64,000 bases of DNA from Mesorhizobium jarvisii (GTDB lineage Bacteria > Pseudomonadota > Alphaproteobacteria > Rhizobiales > Rhizobiaceae): positions 279,070-343,069 of the forward strand of contig NZ_QZXA01000009.1 of assembly GCF_003601985.1 (NCBI RefSeq), given 5' to 3'. Positions 24,478 to 31,509 of this stretch are shown here, piece by piece. The notes beneath the pieces are model-generated. The model searched no databases. It was not told where the DNA came from and saw only the letters and a list, made by a program, of their open reading frames with translations. The stretch's first letter is position 1, and the number at the start of each line of letters is the position of its first letter. The position numbers and the translations under genes were made by a program.

Positions 24478-25821
24478 CTACTCTTCCTTGGCCAGGTATT
24501 TTTCCAGCCAGTGGATGTCATAGTCGCCATTGGCGATGTCGGCATTGCCGACCAGATCGCGAAACAGCGGCAACGTCGTCTTGATACCGTCGACGACGAA
24601 TTCATCCAGCGCCCGGCGCAGCCGCATCATGCATTCGACGCGGTTGCGCCCATGCACGATCAGCTTGCCGATCAGGCTGTCGTAATAGGGCGGGATCTTG
24701 TAGCCGGAATAGACGCCGGAATCTACTCGGATGCCGAGACCGCCTGGCGTGTGGAAATGCGTGATGGTGCCGGGCGAGGGGGTGAAGGTGCGCGGATCCT
24801 CGGCATTGATGCGGCATTCGATGGCGTGGCCATTGAACTTGATGTCTTCCTGCCTGACGGAAAGGCCGCCGCCGGAAGCGACGCGGATCTGCTCATGCAC
24901 GAGATCGATGCCGGTGATTGCTTCCGTCACCGGATGCTCGACCTGCAGGCGTGTGTTCATCTCGATGAAATAGAACTCGCCATTCTCGTAGAGGAACTCG
25001 ATCGTGCCGGCGCCGGAATAGCCGAGATCGGCAATGGCCTTGGCGCAGATGCCGCCGATGCGGGACCGTTCCTCGGCGTTGAGCGCCGGCGAATTGGCCT
25101 CTTCCCAGACTTTCTGGTGGCGCCGTTGCAGCGAACAGTCGCGCTCGCCGAAATGCACGCCGCGGCCAAAGCCGTCGCCGAACACCTGCACTTCGATATG
25201 GCGCGGCTTCTGCAGATACTTCTCGATGTAGACGGCGTCGTCGCCGAAAGCGGCGCCTGCTTCCGAGCGCGCCGTCTGCAGGGCGACCTCGAGGTCGGCC
25301 TCGGAGTGCGCGACCTTCATGCCGCGCCCGCCACCGCCGGCCGAGGCCTTGATGATCACGGGATAGCCGATTTCGGCGGCAATTCGCTTGGCTTCCTTCT
25401 CCTCGGTCACCGCGCCGTCGGACCCGGGCACGACCGGGATGCCGAGGCGCTTGGCGGTGCGCTTGGCCTCGATCTTGTCGCCCATGACGCGGATATGGTC
25501 GCCGGTCGGGCCGATAAAGGTGATGTTGTGCGCGGCCAGTATGTCGGCGAACTTGGCGTTCTCCGACAGGAAGCCGTAACCCGGGTGCACTGCGTCGGCG
25601 CCGGTGATCTCGCAGGCGGCGACGATCTGATGGATGTTGAGATAGCTGTCGCGCGATGGCGGAGGGCCAATGCAGACGCTCTCGTCGGCAAGCCGCACAT
25701 GCATGGCGTCGGCGTCGGCGGTCGAATGCACCACCACCGTCTGGATGCCGAGTTCCTTGCAGGCGCGCAGCACCCGAAGCGCGATTTCGCCGCGATTGGC
25801 GATGAGGATCTTCTGGAACAT
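24478..25821 (-). CDS. accC: Acetyl-CoA carboxylase, biotin carboxylase subunit
   Basis: ATP-dependent carboxylation of biotin on AccB, the first half-reaction of acetyl-CoA carboxylase in fatty acid synthesis. The 447-residue length is standard. The N-terminal domain starts MFQKILIANRGEIALRVLRA. The ATP-grasp glycine loop is IKASAGGGGRGMKVAHSEAD (about residues 158-177), and the catalytic segment EMNTRLQVEHPVTE (about 287-300) is intact. It lies 10 nt downstream of the accB stop, so accBC form an operon. Confidence 0.96.
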   Translation of the reverse strand: MFQKILIANRGEIALRVLRACKELGIQTVVVHSTADADAMHVRLADESVCIGPPPSRDSYLNIHQIVAACEITGADAVHPGYGFLSENAKFADILAAHNITFIGPTGDHIRVMGDKIEAKRTAKRLGIPVVPGSDGAVTEEKEAKRIAAEIGYPVIIKASAGGGGRGMKVAHSEADLEVALQTARSEAGAAFGDDAVYIEKYLQKPRHIEVQVFGDGFGRGVHFGERDCSLQRRHQKVWEEANSPALNAEERSRIGGICAKAIADLGYSGAGTIEFLYENGEFYFIEMNTRLQVEHPVTEAITGIDLVHEQIRVASGGGLSVRQEDIKFNGHAIECRINAEDPRTFTPSPGTITHFHTPGGLGIRVDSGVYSGYKIPPYYDSLIGKLIVHGRNRVECMMRLRRALDEFVVDGIKTTLPLFRDLVGNADIANGDYDIHWLEKYLAKEE

Positions 25822-25831
25822 CCGGCCCGCT

Positions 25832-26290
25832 CTACTCGATCACGACGAGCGGCATGCCGTATTCGACCGGCGTCGCATCCTCGAACAGGATCGCCGTTAC
25901 CGTGCCGGCGCGCGGCGAGGGGATCTGGTTCATCGTCTTCATCGCCTCGATGATCAGCAGCGTCTGGCCTTCCTTGACCGTCTGGCCGACCTCGATGAAC
26001 GGCTTGGCGTCGGGCGACGGCGCCAGATAGGCGGTGCCGACCATTGGCGAGGCCACCGCGTTCTTCGACACGTCGACCGTGGCCGGGCCGGCCGCGACCG
26101 CGGGCTGGGCTGCTGCCGGCGCATAGCTGGGCTGGGGCGCCGCGATCGCATGGACGGCAGGGGCCTGCCGCGACACGCGCACCTTCAGGTCGCCCAGTTC
26201 AACCTCGATCTCGGTCAGGTTGGTGTCGTTCAGTATGCCCGCCAGATCGCGGATCAGTTGCTGGTCAACACCGGTCTTCTTTATCGACAT
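25832..26290 (-). CDS. accB: Biotin carboxyl carrier protein of acetyl-CoA carboxylase
   Basis: A 152-residue carrier that holds the biotin carboxylated by AccC. The N-terminal helical part is MSIKKTGVDQQLIRDLAGIL, followed by a Pro/Ala-rich flexible linker (about 50-75) and the C-terminal biotinyl domain. The biotinylation site is in LIIEAMKTMNQI (Lys about residue 117). Start at 26290 has AGAAGG upstream; the frame is open to 26320, overlapping the end of aroQ, so aroQ and accB are tightly linked. Confidence 0.95.
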   Translation of the reverse strand: MSIKKTGVDQQLIRDLAGILNDTNLTEIEVELGDLKVRVSRQAPAVHAIAAPQPSYAPAAAQPAVAAGPATVDVSKNAVASPMVGTAYLAPSPDAKPFIEVGQTVKEGQTLLIIEAMKTMNQIPSPRAGTVTAILFEDATPVEYGMPLVVIE

Positions 26291-26316
26291 TTTCGAGCCT
26301 TCTGTTTGTTGGCCGG

Positions 26317-26751
26317 TCATAGGCGTGCGGCCAGCGCCTGTAGCGCCAGCGTGTAGCCGAGCGGCCCAAAGCCACAGATCATGCCGACGGCGACCGGCGC
26401 GACCATGGAGACGTGGCGGAATGATTCCCGCGCATGGATGTTGGAAAGGTGAACTTCGGCGACCGGCAGCGGTGCGACGGAACGGATGGCGTCATGGATG
26501 GCGATCGAGGTGTGGCTGTAGGCGCCTGGATTGATGACGATGCCGGCAGCCTTGTCGCCGGCTTCCTGGATCCAGTCGACAAGGTCACCCTCATGGTTCG
26601 ACTGGCGGAAATCGATCTCGAGCCCGAGCGACGCGCCGGCCTGCTTGCAGTCGTCGGCGATCGCGGCAAGCGTCTTGCCGCCATAGATGCCCGGCTCGCG
26701 CTTGCCGAGCGCGTTGAGATTGGGACCGTTCAGCACGAAAACCGTTTTCAA
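26317..26751 (-). CDS. aroQ: 3-dehydroquinate dehydratase, type II
   Basis: Third step of the shikimate pathway: dehydration of 3-dehydroquinate. The 144-residue protein is the dodecameric type II form: FVLNGPNLNALGKREPGIYG (with Tyr about 22), SNHEGDLVDWIQEA, INPGAYSHTSIAIHDAI and VEVHLSN-like VAEVHLSNIHARESFRH. The catalytic His is in VEVHLSN. The start is TTG (26751) with AAAAGG about 9 nt upstream; a stem-loop lies just before it. It is the first gene of aroQ-accB-accC-aat. Confidence 0.95.
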   Translation of the reverse strand: MKTVFVLNGPNLNALGKREPGIYGGKTLAAIADDCKQAGASLGLEIDFRQSNHEGDLVDWIQEAGDKAAGIVINPGAYSHTSIAIHDAIRSVAPLPVAEVHLSNIHARESFRHVSMVAPVAVGMICGFGPLGYTLALQALAARL

Positions 26752-26768
26752 AAAAACCGACCTTTTCC

Positions 26769-26791
26769 CGCGCCGGTATCAAACCGGCGCG
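26769..26791 (-). promoter_or_regulatory. Hairpin in the aroQ leader
   Basis: CGCGCCGG pairs with CCGGCGCG (8 bp, 7-nt loop). On the minus strand it lies 17 nt upstream of the TTG start of aroQ, followed by GGGAAAAGGTCGG and a T7 run that reaches the start codon. It could terminate dsbA read-through or affect aroQ translation. Confidence 0.4.
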
Positions 26792-26896
26792 CTGGGCCTC
26801 TATACCGGGCATAGTCGTCCGCGAAAAGAGCGCAAGTGCGTTCTTTCACTGTCCACAACAGGCAGAAATGCGCCCGTGAAGAAAACCGCGGGCCGA

Positions 26897-27697
26897 TCAA
26901 AGCGCGGCTTTCGCCGCCTTTATCTTTTCCGCCAACACGTCCTGCCCGAGAGCCCCGAACACGACCTCGTTGCCGACGACGTAGGACGGCGTTCCGGTGA
27001 TCGCCAGCTTGTTGGCAAGATCGTAGGTCTTGGAGAACGCCTCGGGGATCGAAGCATCCTTCATCTTCTCGCGCAGCGTCGCCTCGTCGGCGCCCAGCGA
27101 AAGCGCGACCTTGATCGCGGCCGCCTCGGTGGCGCGTCCCTGGCCGCCGAGCAGCGCATTGTGGAACTCGCCGTACTTCTCCGGCATCATCAGGTGGAAC
27201 GCCATCGAAACGACGCTCGCTTTCTGCGAATCCGGGCCGAGGATCGGGAATTCCTTGAGCACGAAGCGCAGATCCGGATCGGATTTGGTCAGCGCCCGCA
27301 TGTCCTCGATGGCGCGTTTGCAGAAGCCGCAATTGTAATCGTAGAACTCGACGATCGTCACCTTTCCGTTCGGATTGCCGACGACGCCGTCGAAGGCGGA
27401 GTTGAAGATCTGGTCCTTGGCGCCCTTGATGACGCCGAGCGAGGCGATGCGCTGCTCTTCCTTCTGCTTGGCCTCGAGCGCGTCCTGCACTTCGAGCAGC
27501 ACCTCGGGGTTCTTCAGGAGATAGTCACGGATGATCCCCTCGACCTCGGCACGGTCGATCTTGGTATCGGCGATCGTCTGGACAGGCTGCGCCGTACCGG
27601 CCTTGGCCATCTGTGGGCTGCCGGCCACGAAACCGAAAGCCAGCATGGCAAGGACGACAGCGACCCCCGTGGTGCCCAGCAGCAGTGCCTTTTTCAT
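26897..27697 (-). CDS. DsbA-family periplasmic thiol:disulfide oxidoreductase
   Basis: A 266-residue exported thioredoxin-fold protein. The N-terminal signal or anchor is ALLLGTTGVAVVLAMLAFGF (about 4-23). A coiled linker (about 45-90) resembles the DsbA-like N-terminal dimerisation segment of Com1/ScsC-type proteins. The active-site CXXC is in YDYNCGFCKRAIEDM (CGFC, about residue 125). The cis-Pro is in ITGTPSYVVG. It likely oxidises or isomerises disulfides of exported proteins. It lies upstream of aroQ on the same strand, separated by 145 nt and a hairpin. Confidence 0.9.
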   Translation of the reverse strand: MKKALLLGTTGVAVVLAMLAFGFVAGSPQMAKAGTAQPVQTIADTKIDRAEVEGIIRDYLLKNPEVLLEVQDALEAKQKEEQRIASLGVIKGAKDQIFNSAFDGVVGNPNGKVTIVEFYDYNCGFCKRAIEDMRALTKSDPDLRFVLKEFPILGPDSQKASVVSMAFHLMMPEKYGEFHNALLGGQGRATEAAAIKVALSLGADEATLREKMKDASIPEAFSKTYDLANKLAITGTPSYVVGNEVVFGALGQDVLAEKIKAAKAAL

Positions 27698-27761
27698 CGT
27701 TCTCGTTCCTTTTGCCTGTTTCCTGGTCCGGCTGTGTCGCAGTGCGTGACCGGAAGGTTCA

Positions 27762-29153
27762 CTAGATCTTGTTTGACGATTTGTAGTTTATGATGTCCTG
27801 GGCGCGTATCCAGCGCGGCTCGCCGCGCTTCATCTGCTGCTGCGCCCGCATGGCGAAGATCTTCGCATCCTTGTAGTTACCGGAATAGAAATGACCTTCC
27901 GCGGTGGCAAGCTCGGCGCCCGGTATGTCACCTAGCTCGCCATAAGCCTGCGCCAGGTAGCGATAGCCGGCGGAATTTTCCTTGTCGCGTCCCAGGCCAT
28001 TGTTGATTTGCACGACGGCTTTTTTCAGCGAGTCAGGCGTGCCGACCGCCATCAGCGCCTGGCCGAGCGAGACAGGCAGCAAGCCGGACCGCGCCGGATC
28101 GAGGCTGACCGCCTTGGCGTAGGCTTCCGCCGCGTCCTTGGGCTTGTTGGCCTTCATCAGGATGTCGCCGCGCAACTCCTGGAAATAGGCATTCTTCGGC
28201 TGCGCCTTGATCAGGGCATTGGTCTTGGCGAGTGCGCCGGCGATGTCGCCGTAGAGGTAGGTCGATTGGGCGTCGCCATACTGCCCGGCGAGGCTGCCTC
28301 TCATCTTTTGCATGAGCCGCGCGGCGGTGGCCTGGCCTTCCATGTAGACGGCGATCTTCACCCGCATCATGTCATGGCGCTGCTGCAAGGCCGGCGGGTC
28401 GGGCTTGTCGACATTGGGGCTCTGCTTCACCAGCACTTCGAGATTGGCGATGCGCTCCTGCGGCATCGGATGGCTGATCCGATAGGGATCGACTTGCGCA
28501 CCCGACAGCGACAGCGCGGTCTGGAAGCGCCGGAACGTCTTCAGCATGCCCATGCCGGACTGGCCGGTGGCGTTGAGATAGGTGATGGCGGAGCGGTCGG
28601 CCGTTATCTCCTCGGTGCGCTGGTAGGCGAGGATGCTGCGCTGTGCCATCTCGCCGCCGCCGGCGGCCACGCCCATGCCGGCGCCGGCAAGGCCGCGGCT
28701 GTTGGTGGTCGCGCCAGCGACCATCGCGCCCGCGCCGAGCAAGGTCGCAATGATGGCCATCGTCTTGGCGCGCTCGAGCTGGTCACGCAGTTTCTGCTGG
28801 TGGCCGCCGGCGATATGGCCGGCCTCGTGCGCGATGACACCGATGATCTCGTTGGGTGTTTCCGCCGTCATCAGCGCGCCGGTGTTGATGAACAGCCGTC
28901 GCCCGGTGACGAAAGCGTTGAAGCTGGAATCATTGACCAGGACGATGTCGATGCCGTCATTCGCCAGCCCTGCCGCCTTGAAGATCGGCCGCGCATAGTC
29001 GCGCACCAAAGCCTCGATCTCGGCATCTCGCACCACCGGAACGCTCTGGGCGAAGGCGGTGACCGAACTTGCCACGCCAACGGCAAGGCCAAGCGAAAGC
29101 GTCGTGAAAACACGCGCAATCCTGGCAATCGTCGATCTGGGTCGGCTCAACAT
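27762..29153 (-). CDS. Periplasmic M48-family metalloprotease with TPR repeats
   Basis: A 463-residue BepA-like protease. The signal peptide (about residues 1-36, ending VTAFA) is followed by the M48 domain (about 40-230), where HEAGH in IIGVIAHEAGHIAGGH gives the zinc ligands and the catalytic Glu. A TPR-rich C-terminal half (about 270-460) includes AKTNALIKAQPKNAYFQELR. E. coli BepA uses this layout for outer-membrane protein and LPS-assembly quality control; that role is inferred here. Start at 29153 rather than the longer frame from 29216. It diverges from the aminotransferase gene and lies 64 nt upstream of dsbA. Confidence 0.9.
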   Translation of the reverse strand: MLSRPRSTIARIARVFTTLSLGLAVGVASSVTAFAQSVPVVRDAEIEALVRDYARPIFKAAGLANDGIDIVLVNDSSFNAFVTGRRLFINTGALMTAETPNEIIGVIAHEAGHIAGGHQQKLRDQLERAKTMAIIATLLGAGAMVAGATTNSRGLAGAGMGVAAGGGEMAQRSILAYQRTEEITADRSAITYLNATGQSGMGMLKTFRRFQTALSLSGAQVDPYRISHPMPQERIANLEVLVKQSPNVDKPDPPALQQRHDMMRVKIAVYMEGQATAARLMQKMRGSLAGQYGDAQSTYLYGDIAGALAKTNALIKAQPKNAYFQELRGDILMKANKPKDAAEAYAKAVSLDPARSGLLPVSLGQALMAVGTPDSLKKAVVQINNGLGRDKENSAGYRYLAQAYGELGDIPGAELATAEGHFYSGNYKDAKIFAMRAQQQMKRGEPRWIRAQDIINYKSSNKI

Positions 29154-29300
29154 GACGTGTCCACTGGTAGACGAGCGGGCGAAAGATGAAAAGTCGGCAC
29201 CGGAAAACTTCCTCAACTTGTGATCCTCACATCAATCGGGCATTTGTGCGGCGCATGTATTTGGGGGCGTGGCGCGCCAAACCGTCGGGATAGGGATAAA

Positions 29301-30449
29301 ATGGTCGTTTCACTCTCGCGTCGTGGCAATGTCGAACCATTCCACGCCATGGATGTGCTGGCCGAAGCCAACCGGCTGAAGGCGCAAGGCGTGCCGGTGA
29401 TCTCCATGGCGGTCGGCCAGCCGTCCGACCCGGCGCCCGCGCGGGTTCGCGCCGCCGCGGCCGAAGTCTTGCAGGTCGGCCGCATCGGCTACACCGACAC
29501 ACTGGGGCTGGCCGGCCTGCGCAAGGCGATCGCCGCGCATTACGCGGATCACTATCAGCTCGAAGTCGAGCCCGCCCGGATCGCGGTGACCACGGGTTCG
29601 TCGGCGGCGTTCAATCTCGCCTTCCTGGCGATGTTCGATCCGGGCGATCGCGTTGCCATCGCGGCACCCGGCTACCCCGCTTATCGCAACATCATGGCGG
29701 CACTCGGCATCGATGTGGTCGAGATCGAACTTGGCGACGCAGCCTATCTGCATGCCGGTCATCTGGAGGCCGCGCATCGCGAGAAGCCGTTGAAGGGTGT
29801 GCTTTTCGCGAGTCCCGCCAACCCGACCGGTGCCGTCATACCGGCCGACGAACTGTCAGCGCTGGTCGATACGGCGGAGGCACTGGGCATCGCCGTCATT
29901 TCCGACGAGATCTACCACCGGTTGGCCTATGGCGCGCCGGACACCACCGCACTTGCCTTCGGCAACAGCGTCACGGTGATCAATTCCTTCTCGAAATACT
30001 ATTGCATGACCGGCTGGCGCATCGGCTGGATGGTGTTGCCGGAAGCGCTGGTGCGGCCGGTCGAACGCATCGCCCAGAGCCTCTACATTTCGCCCCCCGA
30101 ACTGTCGCAGATCGCCGCTATCGAAGCCTTTGCCGCGACCGAAGAGCTGGAAGCGATCAAGGGCCGCTATGCCTGGAACCGTGAACTGCTGATGAAACGC
30201 TTGCCGGAACTCGGCTTCCCGCTGGCCGCGCCCATGGACGGCGCCTTCTATGCGTTTTGCGATGTCACCCGCCACAGCAATGACAGCATGGCCTTCGCGC
30301 GCAAGATGCTGGCCGAGGCGCATGTCGCGGCGACGCCCGGCCGCGACTTCGACACCCAGGCCGGACATCGCACGATGCGGTTTTCCTATGCCGGCAGCCA
30401 CGACGACATGGTCGAGGCGATGGCGCGCATCGAACGCTGGTTGAGGTAG
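29301..30449 (+). CDS. Class I/II PLP-dependent aminotransferase
   Basis: A 382-residue fold-type I aminotransferase. It has the AAT-superfamily segments GYTDTLGLAGLRKAIAAHY and SPANPTGAVI, and the PLP lysine in INSFSKYYCMTGWRIGWMV. The C-terminal Arg that binds the substrate carboxylate is in HRTMRFSYAGS. Sequence does not fix the substrate; aspartate or aromatic and branched-chain amino acids are possible. Start at 29301 (MVVSLSRRGN). It is followed after 5 nt by glutaminase, so the two genes probably make one mRNA. Confidence 0.9.
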   Translation: MVVSLSRRGNVEPFHAMDVLAEANRLKAQGVPVISMAVGQPSDPAPARVRAAAAEVLQVGRIGYTDTLGLAGLRKAIAAHYADHYQLEVEPARIAVTTGSSAAFNLAFLAMFDPGDRVAIAAPGYPAYRNIMAALGIDVVEIELGDAAYLHAGHLEAAHREKPLKGVLFASPANPTGAVIPADELSALVDTAEALGIAVISDEIYHRLAYGAPDTTALAFGNSVTVINSFSKYYCMTGWRIGWMVLPEALVRPVERIAQSLYISPPELSQIAAIEAFAATEELEAIKGRYAWNRELLMKRLPELGFPLAAPMDGAFYAFCDVTRHSNDSMAFARKMLAEAHVAATPGRDFDTQAGHRTMRFSYAGSHDDMVEAMARIERWLR

Positions 30450-30454
30450 CCCCG

Positions 30455-31402
30455 ATGCCGGAACTCGAACAGGCTCCCAAACTTGAGCAGGCATTGGCCG
30501 AAGTCGCCGCCGAAATGGCCGAACGCACCGATCGCGGCGATGTCGCCACCTACATTCCCCAATTGGGCAAGGTCGACCCGAGGAAATTCGGCATTGCCGC
30601 CGTCACCAATGACGGCCGCGTGCTGATGGCGGGCGATGCCGACCAGGCTTTTTCGATACAGAGCATCTCCAAGGTGTTCACCTTGACGCTGGCGCTCGGC
30701 AATGTCGGCGACGCGCTGTGGAAAAGGGTCGGGCGCGAGCCTTCGGGCAACCCATTCAACTCGATCGTCCAACTCGAGCACGAGAACGGCATCCCGCGCA
30801 ATCCGTTCATCAATGCAGGCGCCATCGTCATTTCCGATATCCTGCTTGCCGGCCATCAGCCGCGCGAGGCGATCGGCGAGATCCTGCGCTTCATCCAGTT
30901 TCTCGCCGACGACGAGACCATCATCATCGACCGTGAGGTCGCGGCGTCCGAACGTGCCACCGGCTATCGCAACTTCGCGCTCGCCAACTACATGAAATCC
31001 TTCGGCAATCTTCATCATGCTCCGGAACTGGCGCTGGGCGTCTATTTCCACCATTGCGCCATAGCCATGAGTTGCCGGCAATTGGCGATGGCCGGCCGCT
31101 TCCTCGCCAATGGCGGCAAGAACCCGGCGACCGGCCATTCCGTGGTGTCGGCGGAGCGGGCGCGGCGCATCGGCGCCATGATGCTGACTTGCGGCCACTA
31201 TGACGGCTCCGGCGATTTCGCCTTCCGTGTCGGCATACCCGGCAAGAGTGGCGTCGGCGGCGGCATATTGGGCTGTGTGCCGGGTGTGGCGTCGCTTGCG
31301 GTGTGGTCGCCCGGCCTCAACGCCAACGGCAATTCCAAGCTGGGTTCGATCGCGCTGGAAAAGCTGGCCAGGATGATGAACTGGTCGATCTTCGCGCCTT
31401 AG
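30455..31402 (+). CDS. glsA: Glutaminase
   Basis: Hydrolyses glutamine to glutamate and ammonia. The 315-residue length is typical of the serine-dependent beta-lactamase-like glutaminase family. The catalytic Ser-Lys pair is in IQSISKVFTL (SISK, about residue 68). Family signatures include GREPSGNPFNSI, NPFINAGAI, TGYRNFALANYMKSFGN and PGKSGVGGGILG. It follows the aminotransferase by 5 nt. A strong bidirectional terminator separates it from the convergent RNase E gene. Confidence 0.94.
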   Translation: MPELEQAPKLEQALAEVAAEMAERTDRGDVATYIPQLGKVDPRKFGIAAVTNDGRVLMAGDADQAFSIQSISKVFTLTLALGNVGDALWKRVGREPSGNPFNSIVQLEHENGIPRNPFINAGAIVISDILLAGHQPREAIGEILRFIQFLADDETIIIDREVAASERATGYRNFALANYMKSFGNLHHAPELALGVYFHHCAIAMSCRQLAMAGRFLANGGKNPATGHSVVSAERARRIGAMMLTCGHYDGSGDFAFRVGIPGKSGVGGGILGCVPGVASLAVWSPGLNANGNSKLGSIALEKLARMMNWSIFAP

Positions 31403-31437
31403 CCAGCGCGTCGCCACCTGTTGGAACGCGCAATGTG

Positions 31438-31478
31438 AAAAATCCCGCGCCGTCTTTCGATCGGCGTGGGATTTTTTT
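31438..31478. terminator. Bidirectional Rho-independent terminator (glsA / rne)
   Basis: AAAAATCCCGCGCCG pairs with CGGCGTGGGATTTTTTT around a short loop, giving a strong stem flanked by A and T runs on both sides. It serves glsA on the plus strand and rne (stop at 31510) on the minus strand. Confidence 0.88.
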
Positions 31479-31509
31479 ATTAGAAAGTCACTTCAACCAG
31501 TTGAAATGC

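Noticed and set aside
24004..25953. A 649-codon open frame on the plus strand
   Set aside because: It lies antisense to accC and aat, both with full family motifs. Long antisense frames arise easily in GC-rich DNA and this one shows no recognisable domain.
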